Shown in pieces: positions 35,257 through 46,109 of a DNA stretch of 64,000 nt (position 1 is its first letter; each line of letters opens with the position of its first letter). This stretch comes from Agelaius tricolor (taxonomy: Eukaryota; Chordata; Aves; Passeriformes; Icteridae), in assembly GCA_023055355.1 (NCBI GenBank), contig JALJCS010000004.1:12554001-12618000 (forward strand), read 5' to 3'. A program made the position numbers and the translations under genes. Under the pieces are notes generated by a model that was not told the origin of the DNA, ran no database searches, and worked only from the letters and a program-made list of their open reading frames with translations.

Positions 35257-35582
35257 CATAGGGTGAGAAAACAAAGGAGGCTTAGTAATAGAAGAGCAAA
35301 GACTGCTTGGTTAAATAAAAGAAGCTTATTCCACTGAGCCGGGGAAAAGATGCAACAAAGTTTCTAAAATATAACAGAACCACAATAGTTTGCAATAAGC
35401 TATAAAAAAATTCTTGTTTTGAAAGATATGGTCTGATACTTGAATCATTTATTCTATTGGCTATCCAGAGGCATGTTATTTTAATCTGATGGTAAAAATA
35501 TTATAAAAAGTGGATGCTTTTCTAATAAATGTTTCTGGCCTTATCACTCTGTGGGGACTGTTTTGCATGCCGATATGCAGCA
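35257..35582 (+). repeat. 3' LTR of the provirus
   Basis: Aligns with 28768-29080 over its full length. It carries TATAAAAAG at 35502-35510 and AATAAA at 35524-35529. Its first two bases read CA where the 5' LTR reads TG. It retains about 14 bases (in the segment after gaagctt) that are missing from the 5' LTR. Confidence 0.92.
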
Positions 35583-36399
35583 GTATTTGCTTTCAGCAGG
35601 TGCAGAAGTCCCTGAACTGCCTGTTTCTTGTTCTCTTTGACTGTGACAACACGAGCACAGCTGAATTTCCAGACTGGAATTACTGATTCTGGTTACTGCT
35701 CAGGCAATCATCTCTGGCGGAGTAGCAGTGACACCCGGTGGCCGAATTTACATTAAGTAAATTCGGAAAACACTTCCCAGGTGAACTCCACCTTCATCTG
35801 CCTGCCTTCATGCCCTTGGTGCATTTGCAGGTACATTAAATATAGGATGTATTTACCTCACAAGCTCTGCAAAAAAACTCTTTTAACTCCTTGTGACCTC
35901 TCTCAGCTATTGAAGAAAAACTGTCAGAAACAAATTTCTTTAGTCACCTGGGAACTGTGGAATCAAGTGCCTGCTGTAGGCTATATGAGAACAAAACATC
36001 TCTGGAAGATGAAAGGTCAGATCTGAGTAACCGAGTGTGTGCCAAGGAAATAACACCTCTAAACTAGCTGTACACAGTTTATAACCCCAGCAAGAAGCAA
36101 AAGAAATGGCAATTTGTAACAATGTACCAGAGAGCTGCCCAGAACATCTTGGCAAACCTTGGGGAGGACACTATGCTGTATACAGACCAACTTATCCTTG
36201 CATTAGCAGGCAAGTATTTAACTACAAATTGCAAACTGTCTGATCATCAGTAGATTTTGTCCCTTTTTCTTTTCACTTTGAGAAAATTGTTATGTCCTAG
36301 CAGGAGGACACCTTTCTACAAAATTACAGTCTAACCTGGCAGATTCTGTACACTTTCTCTAGTCTATACCTTTTATAACAGGAACTGTTATACTGTCAC
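35583..36399. other. Flank of the provirus, no gene recognised
   Basis: Mixed DNA with a short hairpin-prone segment near 35740-35765 (gccgaatttacattaagtaaattcggaa). No repeat family or gene is assigned. Confidence 0.4.
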
Positions 36400-38015
36400 A
36401 CATCACTTCCACTCCAACACCTCTGCCTAAGCACTGTCAGTCGAAGCAGGTTTTCCAGGACTGTGTCCAGTGAGATTTTGAAGAGCTTCCAGGCCTGAGA
36501 TTCCAAACTTTCCTGGACAACCTGTCCCAGTGGTTGAGCCACCTCACAGCTAAAAATTATGCTTTTGTGTGCAGTAGAGTGTAATGTGTCTTAAATTGTG
36601 TCCATTGTCTTTTGTCCTATCAGCATCACTGAATAGAGCTTTGCTCTGTCATCTCTAGTCCTCTCATGAGGTATTTATTCACATTGATAAGATCCTCAAA
36701 CCTTCTCTTCTCCAGGCTGAACAGTCCCAGCTTGTTCAGACTTCCCTCACATGACACATGACTCAGCTCCTATATTGCCTTAGTGGACTTTTTTTGGACT
36801 CTTTACGGTATGTCCATGATGCCTGTCTCATACTCTGTAGCCCAGAAGAGGATATAATACTCCAGGTGTGGCATCACCAGCGCTAAGTAGGGCTGGAAGA
36901 ATCACCTCCTTCCACATGCTCAGGTGCTCAGGGTTGCTCTGTCTGATGCAGAACCTCACATTTTCCTCTGTTGAGCTTCATGAGGTTTTTGCTCTCCAGT
37001 TTCTCTGGTTTCTCTATGTCCTTCTGAATGGCAGCAAAGCCACCTGATGTATTAGCTACTTCTCATATGTTTGTCTGCTCTGCAAAGTTCATGCAGGTGC
37101 AGTCTACCTAAGTGTCCAGAGCAGTAATGAAGTTATTGAACACAATTTTAAACCCCCATGGGATACATGACTGGTGATCAGCATCCAGATGCCTTTGTCC
37201 ACAACCCTCTGGGCCAGCTCTTTGACCAGAGTTTAATCTTCTTCAGAATGTTGTGGGAGACTGTGTCAACAGCCAGCGTAAGACAAGATGAACTATATTT
37301 ACTGTGCTCCCCTCACCAACCAACTATTCAACTTGTTGGAGAAGCCTATCAAATTAGTTAAACATGACTTCCACTTTGTAAGTCAGTGTTGACTATTCCT
37401 AATTACCTTTTTATCCTTCATGTGTCTAGAGATGGTTTCCATCACTTTCCATGGACTGAGCAGAACTGGTCTGGCCTGGGCTTCTCTGACTCATTATTTT
37501 CTCCCTTCTGGAAAATAGGACAGACATTTTTTCTCTGCCAATCCTCAGAAACTGTCCCATCTGCCCTCCAGAGACAACAAAGAGTGGTCTTTCAATATCA
37601 CCAGCTTCCCTCAGCATTTGTGGGAGCAAGCTGACAGATCTCACAGACTGCTGCATGTCCGGTTTGTCTGTTTCCTAGAGTCTTCCCTGCTCAAATTTTC
37701 TTTCTGGTCTCAGAAATCTGAGGATTCCTGAATGCTGGTTTTACTAGTAAAGGCTGAGGCAAGAGAGGCTTTGTGTACCTTGCCATTTTCCTTTTGTGGT
37801 GGTCTCTGCTCCATCTAGTGGCAAGCCCACATTTTCTTTGTCTTTCTTTCATTTATATAATTGCATAATCCCATTTTGTTGCCCCTCACATTCTTGATCA
37901 AATTTAACTCCAGATAGTCCTTGGCTTTTCTGTTCCCACCTCTGCCATGATCATGTTGTGTATGTATCTTCTTTGGTCACAATTCCTCTTGTTTCTAGTC
38001 ATCCTCAGAGAGGAG
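36400..38015 (-). mobile_element. Old CR1 fragment in minus orientation
   Basis: Read on the minus strand, the sequence follows CR1 ORF2 from the linker between endonuclease and reverse transcriptase (about 38000-37750) through the reverse transcriptase (the catalytic box region near 37090) to the C-terminal part and 3' end near 36410. On the plus strand its C-terminal part is marked by caggctgaacagtcccagcttgttcagac and ccagaagaggatataatactccagg. Heavy divergence and many stops indicate an old copy. Boundaries are approximate. Confidence 0.8.
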
Positions 38016-38349
38016 TTTCTCACTGCTTGACAGGAAGCTGAAATTAATACTTTTAACACTGTTGAAGCTGGTGGTATACTGACACCCCAGCTGCTGAAAC
38101 CCACTATCTAAAACTATTTTGTTGCTGACCCCCAGGCTGTTTCCTGCCTTGGGTGTAAATGGTCTTTAAGGGTGAGATGACATTTTCTTCTGGTTTTATA
38201 TTACAAGGAACAAGAAATAGTTTGTCACTTATTGGTGTACAGAAGCAACAGGCAAACTTGTTTTTTTGTTCTTGTTTTCACTTAAATGATAAGGAAAATT
38301 ATATTTGTTCATCTGTATTTCTACATAGAGCCACAGAGTCATCAGGCAG

Positions 38350-38860
38350 ATCTTAGGTGCAATAAATGTTCATCTTCAGTCTGTGTCCAGTTTTGGGTTC
38401 CTCAGGTCAAGAGAGACATGAAACTCCTGGAATGGGTGCAGCTGAGGGCAAGAAAGATGATTAAGGGACAGGAGCATCTCTCTTATGATGGAAAGGCTGA
38501 GGGAGCTGGGCCTGTTCAGCCTCCAGAAAAGATGACTGAGAGATGTCTATCAGTATCTGAAGGGAGGGTGCCATGAGGGTGAGCCAGGCTCTTCTGAGAG
38601 ATGCCAAGCAATAGGACAAGAGGCAACAGGTAGAAACTGTTGCACAGGAAGTTCCATTTGAATATGAGGAGGGAGTTCCTTCCTGTGCAGGTGACCATGC
38701 ATTGGACTAGGCTTCCCAGAGGGGTTGTGGTGTCTCTCTCACTGGAAATATTCAAGAACTGTCTAAATGAAATCCTGTGCAATGTTCGCTAGGATGACCC
38801 TGCTTGAGCCTTGAGCAGGGTGGCTGGACAAGATGACAGTGGTCCCTTCCATCCCTCCCC
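38350..38860 (+). mobile_element. CR1 3' fragment, plus orientation
   Basis: Starts in the C-terminal reverse-transcriptase region (SVCVQFWVPQVKRDMKLLEW near 38370-38430) and continues through the typical CR1 3' sequence (ggctgagggagctgggcctgttcagcc) to gatgacagtggtcccttcca near 38850. It lies tail-inward beside the minus-strand CR1 on its left. Confidence 0.88.
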
Positions 38861-39062
38861 CATCTGTGTGAATACCAGAAAGAGGAGGAGGAAGGGCTGA
38901 GATGCCGGAATATGCTTTAGGCCACAGGCCTTCCTGGGAGCAATTCTCAAACAGTTCTCCCAAGCTCCTTTAACCTGCAGGGTAACTTCCGTCTGGATTC
39001 TTTCAAGCAGGTCCCTGAACAGTTCAAATTCTGTTTCTCATATGTCCAGGATTGTGATTCTG

Positions 39063-39461
39063 TGTGACTGTGTTCACAGGGGTTTTCAGGTGAGGGAAGA
39101 GACGAGAATGTTGACTCCATGTTCAGAAGGCTTGATTTATTATTTTATTATATACATTACATTAAAACGATACTAAAAAGAATAGAAGGAAAAGTTTCAT
39201 CTCAGAGGGCTAGCTAGCTAAGCTAAGACTAGAATAGACAAGAATGACAACAAAGGCAGCTGCCTCCGACTCTCTGTCCGAGTCAGCTCTGCTGTGATTG
39301 GCCATTAGTTACAAACAAGCAGACGAGACCAATCACAGATACACCTGTTGCTTTCCACAGAAGGAGATAACCATTGTTTACATTTTGTTCCTGAAGCCTC
39401 TCAGCTTCTCAGGAGGAAAAAATCTTAAGGAAAGATTTTTAATGAAAGGATGTCTGCAACA
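39063..39461 (-). mobile_element. Solo LTR, ERVK-like, minus orientation
   Basis: A 399-base element flanked by a perfect 6-base target duplication, attctg at 39057-39062 and 39462-39467. In its own orientation it begins TGTTGCAGACA and ends ACAGTCA, giving TG...CA termini. It has no internal region, so the provirus was lost by LTR recombination. It is homologous along its length to 42178-42557 in the opposite orientation. Six-base duplications are characteristic of class II (ERVK-like) elements. I recognise the family as a common songbird LTR but do not assign a library name. Confidence 0.93.
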
Positions 39462-39825
39462 ATTCTGCTCTTTGTCTTGTTCATTTCTCTTAGGACCTTG
39501 TATGCTGCAGCTTAAGAGTGCCCTCAAACTCCTTACCTGTAACTTGTTTAACCTTGTTTGGAAGTTTAAGGTTGAACAGGACATTTTTTCACCATCAGGT
39601 CATTGGCCACATGCATCAGAAATTGCCTTCAGCACATTTTGTATATATTGTGGTTTCTTTCCACCAGCTGTATTGCAGTACACATCAAGGAGGTTAAAGT
39701 CATCCATTGGTATCAAGAATCTTTGATGGTGCAGCTTGCTTGAGCTGAATAAATAAGGCTGTCTCCTTTTCCTGATCAAGTGATAGCAGACACCTACTAC
39801 AGTATCACACTTGCTGATTTCACAG

Positions 39826-39922
39826 AATCATGGAATATTCTCAGCTGGAAGGGACCCAACTCTTTAGTGAAAGGCCCATATAGGGATCAAACCCACAACC
39901 TTGGAATTATTAGCACCATGCT
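39826..39922 (-). mobile_element. tRNA-derived SINE with CR1-like tail (5' truncated)
   Basis: On the minus strand the sequence reads a tRNA-like 3' half with a B box (complement of gggatcaaaccc, 39882-39893) and an isoleucine-tRNA-like arm, followed by a CR1-like 3' tail (complement of acagaatcatggaatattctcagctggaagg). This composition matches passerine SINEs mobilised by CR1. The 5' tRNA part, including the A box, is missing. Confidence 0.72.
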
Positions 39923-40133
39923 ATGTTCACAGACTTCTAATTCCCCTTGCTTCTGTCGGAACCCAGGACATTCCTCTGACTGCCCTGGATGGTTCGAGAC
40001 CCTGGCAAGGGCCTCAGAGACCTTGGCATGGAGTCAAAGATACCTGTGCCTTTGATTTTAACCATGGAAACAATTACCAACTTTGTGTGAAGATTTGCAA
40101 GCCACAAGAGTTTGAATAGAATGATAGTTAGTT

Positions 40134-40555
40134 TGTCACAGGGTGAAAAAGTAGAATTTTGGGGTTTTAGAATGGGGGTTTAAGAGGCAAGATGGAGGAA
40201 TCTGGGTGTGTCCTGTCTTTATTCTTCTTGTCTTCCATCTTCTGCTGTGATTGTGGCACTTTTGGATTGGTTTAGGATAGAGACAGACTGTCTAACATAG
40301 GTGATAGGTATTGGAAAATTATTGTAAATAAAGTACATGTAGGTTTTAGTATAAAAAGATAACACTGCCCCAAGAACATTCAGTGTGCCTTGAACCGATC
40401 TGCCAGACAGACCTCAGTGGGTTGGAGAAAGAATATATTAGATAAGAGAAAATAAACAACCTTGAAACCAGAGCTGAGGAACCCCAACTTCTTCTTCGGT
40501 TGTGGGGCAGGGAAAAAAGACTTTTTAATACCTTGGGAGCCATTTCAGCAACACA
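40134..40555 (+). mobile_element. Solo LTR of a second family (ERVL-like)
   Basis: Starts TGTCACAGGGTGAAAAAGTAG and shows a TATA box (gtataaaaag, about 40350) and a poly-A signal (gaaaataaac, about 40450), ending near cagcaaca. I recognise the sequence type as a common songbird LTR, probably ERVL-related. No clear target duplication was found, so the ends are approximate. Confidence 0.72.
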
Positions 40556-40559
40556 AAAC

Positions 40560-42176
40560 CCGAGAGCTTCATGCTTCGTGCATTAGTGCAAAAACACTTG
40601 TGATACACTGCAACTCATACTGATTTAACAGTGGAAATGTCAGAGAGCTTCCCTGTCTTGCTGTCCTTCCATTTGTCAGCCCCTTGTGTCCCCTGTTCCC
40701 TTCAGGTTAGCCCTCCTAGCCCCAGCTGCTTTAAAGCACCCCTCACTAGGCTGGCAAGTCTGTTTACAAAGACAACTCTTGACCCTTGCCTCAAAGGTCT
40801 GTGGTCCCTCCTGACATGCTTCAGGTTAGTCACCCTGGCAGATTGAAATATTTCTCAAATATATGGTTTTGCAGCCTAAAATAGTTAAAAAATATCATAA
40901 GATTATATTTTGAAAAAAAAAACAATAACAGATCACAATCAAATTCCTCAATATCTCTGTTTACTGTGGAAAAAAGAAAAAGAAGAAAAATCTCAGGCCT
41001 AAAAATCCATCAGTATTACTAGGCTAGATGGGCAGAACATGACTTTAACTGTAATTATCTATAAGCTGTTCAAAGAAATTTGCAAACAGAAAAAGAAAAT
41101 AAATTTCATCCACTATAGTATTTACTCTGAATTATTGGCTATGCTCCATAGAGGGAGCTGATATTCCTTCTAACGCTCTTTAATATCTGCCTGTCATTTC
41201 TCCCTGCCAGAACTGTATTTTCCAGATATGAGTAACTATTTATAGTGTAAAATCTATATAATAAACTCATTCCCTCCCCCCACTCTAGTTTATGAATTGT
41301 CTCTGAAGTGATAATGGAAACCTCATTATTTTGGCATGTGCTCTTGAATTTTCTGTACCTAATCTTGATTCTCTGTAGATATTCACAGCCCTCTTTGATC
41401 AGTCCTGAAAGTCCAATAGGAATATTTGAGTTTTTTCTTGGGTGACTGAAATAGTGAATAGAGTTTATGAGAATTTCAGATGATATGCATGCTTGATCTC
41501 TGAAAAGAAAGAGATCTAAAAATAGATCATTACATATAGGAATAAAAATAAATCTCCACAGAAGGAGTTTGAAGGCTGATCAGGAATATTTATGGAAAAA
41601 TAAGTTGAACTTTAATAGGTTTACACAAAATATGTTGCAGAAAATTGCTGAAATATGGAGAAATAATTAGAATAATAAATAAACTCTTGGGCATTTGTGA
41701 AGGAATGTGGACAAATTACAGAGATGATATTACTTGATAAAAAGGGAGCACCAAAGTATTTGCTGCAGTGGATTAATTTTCTGTCTCGCCCTCTCTCCAG
41801 CCTGGATTTCTGTCTGCTATCTGCCTTTCTCTTCCTTCACAGCCTATCTTTCTCTCTTCACTTTTTCATTCTTCCTAACCTGTGTTTCTATCTTCTTCTG
41901 TCAGCCTATCACAGACTCTTTGACCCCTCATCTTTCCATTCTCTTTCTCCTCTTACTGACACCCCTTGCCCCTCTCTGTCTCTCCCTTTCTTGTCTCTGT
42001 TGTGTTCTGTCTCCTGAAATGACTGTCATAATGTGAAGAAGGACTTAGGAAGGGAAGATCCCAAAAACTTCCCCTTTTCTGCAGTATTGTGGTCTAATTA
42101 AAGATTTTTTTTTTCTCCTCATGTATTCTGCCTGTCTAAGTGTGGTGTAATGAAACCACTACTCACAGATATTTTA
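40560..42176. other. Spacer with long pyrimidine-rich tract
   Basis: No gene is recognised. The main feature is a strongly pyrimidine-biased plus-strand stretch from about 41780 to 42012, annotated separately. The rest is AT-rich. Confidence 0.45.
41780..42012 (+). repeat. Pyrimidine-rich tract
   Basis: About 230 bases of irregular tct, ctct and ttcc runs with few purines. Two overlapping frames are open across it only because the composition avoids stop codons. It may represent a decayed simple repeat. Confidence 0.6.
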
Positions 42177-42177
42177 A

Positions 42178-42557
42178 TGTAGCCATGATATTTTCTGAAA
42201 AATCCTTTCCTTAGGATTTTTTCTCCTGAGAAGCTGAGAGGCCTCAGGAACAAAATGTAAACAATGGTTATCTGCCGCTATGGAATGCAACAGGTGGATC
42301 TGTGATTGGTCTTATGTAGTTGTTTCTAATTAATGGGCAATCACAGTCAGCTGGCTCGGACTCTCTGTCTGAGACACAAGCTTTTGTTATTCTTTCTTTT
42401 TCTATTCTTAGCTAGCCTTCTGATGAAATCCTTTCTTCTATTCTTTTAGTATGGTTTTAATATAATATATATCATAAAATAATAAATCGAGCCTTCTGAA
42501 ACATGGAGTCAGGTCCTTGTCTCTTCCCTCATCCTAAGATCCCTGTGAACACTGTCA
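42178..42557 (+). mobile_element. Solo LTR, ERVK-like, plus orientation
   Basis: Same family as 39063-39461 in the opposite orientation. It runs from TGTAGCCATG to ACTGTCA, with AATAAA at 42481-42486. Flanks carry attttaa on both sides (42171-42177 and 42559-42565), a target duplication with one extra base at the 3' junction. No internal proviral sequence is present. Confidence 0.92.
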
Positions 42558-42565
42558 AATTTTAA

Positions 42566-43700
42566 AACTACAGGAAAGTCAGAAACAACTATATCAGTCA
42601 AACTACCTGCATTAAAGAGAAAATTCCCAGCAAGCAAGCAAGGGATACTCAGGAGCACAATGCTGCAGCTGAATTAAATTGTTTCATGAAAACTGCCATG
42701 ACAAAATGGACTTTGAGAAGAAAAAGATCTCTTTCTTTAGTATAGACTATCTGATAGATAGTATAGTATAGAGCAAAAAAGCAGTGTGTTGAAACTTGTT
42801 TATGAACTAGGGTAAACTTATTTGTAGAGGCTAAGGGTGCATGGTTAGAACTGCTGCATGTAGTTTATATGAATGAAGAGTCATCAAAATTTATGAAGTC
42901 CAAGAAAGAGTTTATCAAAACCTTTATTGTATGATCCCTTTGTCTCACTTTACATGTGAAGGTAGAGTTTAAATAAGCTGAGCACAGCAGATTGGGAATC
43001 TTGATGATGATCTAAGTAATTGTTTAGAGGACATTCACTGTCTTTGTGATAGCCTTGTTCAGATTTGTGCTTCCTCACATAGCTTTGAGATCAGAGTTGT
43101 CTGAAATTGGCACTTGAATTTGTGAAAGTGAATTGATGTTCTAAAATCTAGCTGTAGATTTTAGATTGTAGACACTCTAATTCTGTCTTCTTCCCTGTCT
43201 TTCTTGTACAGACTTTTCTTGTATGAGATAAAATATTGAGATGTAGTCTGCGATTTCACAAACACATTAAGCTGATATAGTCTGGGACTCAAAGCTGAAG
43301 TGATTGTCCAAGACATTAACCCAGGCCACCCTCCTGATTCCAATTATCCGCATGTTTGAAAGTGTGCTTTTTGCTGATTGAACAAAGGAGTCAGTTTTTA
43401 TGATGGTAGCGGAAAGTAAGAAGTAAATGGGCAGTTTCTTTTAAGCCCCAAATTTTGATACATGACCTCATAATCAGATTTCATTCCAGACTCTGATAAT
43501 AAACTCTAATCTATGATGTAGGCTTTGAACCATGCTACTCTGTTGCTTCTGCAATGTCTTGTGACTGTTAGTTTGTCAGTTCTTAGATACTGTGATCAGG
43601 GCTAAGCAAATGGTGAAAGATGACATAAGGCTCATTTCCCTTCTGTAGAATTAGAAAAGGATTCAACAGTATGCTTTCCCATGATAGCTGGATTGATTTT
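42566..43700. other. Unassigned stretch
   Basis: AT-rich DNA with a small imperfect tagtatag repeat near 42738-42770. No gene or transposon is recognised. Confidence 0.45.
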
Positions 43701-43744
43701 GATGATCTATGAAATGCCCTTATGTGTCTAGTTTCTGTAGCCTT

Positions 43745-43966
43745 GAAAGGTACACCTGCAGAGATCTGGCCTCATGTAAGGTCCCTCAGGGATCCATCCC
43801 AGTACCAGCGTTATTTTATATCTTCACTAACGGCAGACAAAGGAATCGAGTACATCCTCAGCAAAGTTGCAGGCAGCACCAAGCTGAATGATGTTGTTGA
43901 AAATCCTAAAGGATAGAATGCCATCTGGAGGGATCTGGAAAAGCTTGAGAAGTGGGTCCATGTGAT
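43745..43966 (+). mobile_element. Old CR1 fragment split by a younger CR1
   Basis: Reverse-transcriptase sequence of CR1 type: VRSLRDPSQYQRYF corresponds to the region before the catalytic box, then a degraded box near 43870 and part of the following region. It stops where the next CR1 begins at about 43967, and that second copy restarts at an earlier position of the protein. Confidence 0.78.
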
Positions 43967-45092
43967 TTAGGAAAGGCACGTCCTGCTTGACCAAGCTGGT
44001 CTCCTTCTATGACAAAGGGACCCACTTAGTGGATGAGGGAAAGACTATGTATGCTCTCTGAGTGGAATTCAGTAGAGCCTTTGACACTGTCTCCCCTGGC
44101 ATTCTCCCAGAGAAACTGACTTTCATGGCTTGGATGGGTGTACTCTTCTCTGGGTGAAACACTGGCTGCAAGTCCAGGCCTAGAGAGTGGTGGTGATGGA
44201 GCTAAATCCTGCTGGGGGCTGGTCACTACTGGTGTTCCCCTGGAGCTCAGTATTGGGGCCAGTCCTGTTTAATATCTTTACTGATGAACTGTATGAGGTG
44301 ATTGAGTGCCCCTTCAGTCAGTTTGCAGGTGACACCAAGGTGTGTGGGAGCATTGCTCAGACGGAGGGCAGGAAGGCTCTCCAGAGGGATCTGGACAGGC
44401 TGGATCAATGGGCTGAGGCCAATGGTATGATGTTCAACAGGGTGAATTGCCAGGTCCTGAACATGAGCCAGCAGTGTGCCTAAGGGGCCAAGATGGCCAA
44501 TGGCATCCTGGCCTGTATCAGGAATAGTGTGGCCAGCAGGAGCAGGACTGATTGTCCCCCTATACTCAGCACTGGTGAAGCCACACCTCAAGTCTGTGTC
44601 CAGTTCTGGGCCCTGAACTTTAAGAAGGACATTGAGGTGCTGGAGTATGTCCACAGAAGGGCAACAAAGATGATAAAGAATCTAGGGAACATATTTCATG
44701 AGGAGTAGCTGGGACACCTGAGAGTGTTTAGGCTGGAGGAGGCTGAGGGGGGAGTTTACTGCTCTCTACAACTATCTGAAAAGAGGTTGCAGCAAGGGTG
44801 TCAGTCTCTTCTGCCAAGTCTCCAGTGAAAGGGCAAGAGGAAATGGTCTTAAGTTGCATCAGAGGAGGTTCAGATTAGATGCTAGAATTTTTTTTTTCAT
44901 GAAAAAGGTGGTTAGGTGTTGCCCAGGGAGGTCCTGGTGCTACTTTCTCTCTAAGTGTTCAAGTAGCATCTGGATGTGGCACTTCTGGCATCTGATTATG
45001 TCTTGGGATGATAATGGTAATTCTAGGCTGGTGAATGGATAGATCATCTTGAATGTTTCTTCCAACTTTGGTGATTCTGTGATTCTGTAGTA
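43967..45092 (+). mobile_element. CR1 3' half with intact tail
   Basis: Starts near the region before the AF(D)TV motif (agtagagcctttgacactgt, about 44070), continues through [13 protein letters not shown] near 44255 and the catalytic-box region FAGDTKV near 44325, in which the first aspartate of the usual pair reads glycine, and ends with gattctgtgattctgtag at about 45091. Several frameshifts occur. Its wording is close to the 7.45-11.1 kb copy, so it belongs to the same or a related subfamily. Confidence 0.9.
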
Positions 45093-45663
45093 CTGGTCAC
45101 TGTGTAATTCCTACTGAATTGGAAGCTTTTTTCCGCAGTGGTGGTCTTGTGATATCTGACTGAGGCTGGCTCCTGGTAGGCTGGTGTCCCCACTGCTTCT
45201 TCTCCAGGCACTAGCCAGAGCAAAATGCTGGGCCTGGCAAATCACTTCCCAAATGATTGTAATCCTGACAACAGCTTGTGACTTTTCTATTGGTAAAACA
45301 ATCAGTTTTCTGAGTCAGGGCTCAAAACAGTATGGAAACTGTGCAGTGACCTCATTTCCTTCCATCTGACTCTTGCTGCTGAGAGATATTTGTTTGTGGG
45401 AGGGTGATTCCCTTAGCTTCCCCTTTGCAACAGGGTAGGTTTATTTCCCCCTTTCTGTGAGGAGCCTGAATAATCTCCCTGGATGATTGCATCTTGACAA
45501 GTCAAGTGCCAAGGCAACTTAAGCGTGAATGTTTCAGTTTGGGGATATTTTGGGAAACAGCTGCTCCCACACATGCTGACAACCTGTTGTATGTCCCTGA
45601 GTTCATCTCTGCCAGGAAAGGACATGGGTATTGAAGATGTCTTCAGGAACAAAATAATAACAC

Positions 45664-46107
45664 TGTGAAGGACTCAACCTCATCTTTTATTTCATCTCTG
45701 CCCTGGTCACCCAGCATTGGGTGAAACAGCACAAGGTGAGGCTCTCCTTTTCCCACTCATTGCTCCACACTACAGGAGAGGCACCTTTTTATAGAAAACT
45801 GTTGGGACATAAAGCATCAGATTACCTTTGTCTTTTTAAAAGAAACTTCCCTGTCTGACCGTCCATGGACCACTCTGGCCGTCATTGAGCTGGAACCAAG
45901 CAATTGGTGGCTCCAGTGACATGATAGGTGGCTCATACATACTCATACAGCTGCACACGGTTTCCTTACTGGCTTGACCCTACATTTCCCACAGCAGAGT
46001 CTCAGACCTCTGGAAAGTAATCCTTGTGCAGCAAAAGAATCTCAGCTCAAACTGGTGCCTCCAAGGAGGGACCTGAACAACGGAAACTCTGATCTTTTAA
46101 ACCTCAC
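45664..46107 (-). mobile_element. Possible solo LTR, minus orientation
   Basis: On the minus strand a TATA-like CTATAAAAAGG (about 45787-45797) is followed about 100 bases on by AAATAAAAGATGAGG (about 45683-45697), an LTR-like arrangement, and both ends fit TG...CA. No second copy exists in the window and no target duplication is found, so this rests on signal layout only. Confidence 0.35.
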
Positions 46108-46109
46108 AG

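Larger units (their letters stand above)
28768..35582 (+). mobile_element. Betaretrovirus-like (ERVK-type) provirus, degenerate
   Basis: An endogenous retrovirus with paired LTRs, a primer-site-like sequence, gag, dUTPase-protease, pol, env and a polypurine tract, in canonical order on the plus strand. The dUTPase upstream of the protease and the type of reverse transcriptase and integrase place it with betaretrovirus-like (class II) elements. All coding regions carry stops and frameshifts. By eye the LTRs differ at roughly 10-15% of positions plus a gap of about 14 bases, indicating an old insertion. Flanks (ttatct before, gtattt after) agree at 4 of 6 positions, possibly a decayed 6-base target duplication. 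It is annotated as a fossil only. Confidence 0.93.

Noticed and set aside
39298..39726. 142-codon plus-strand frame near 39.5 kb.
   Set aside because: It begins within the minus-oriented solo LTR and runs across its end, so it is not a natural coding unit.
41697..42036. Two overlapping 100-codon plus-strand frames.
   Set aside because: They lie across a pyrimidine-rich tract, whose composition avoids stops; the peptides are Ser/Leu/Phe-rich and featureless.
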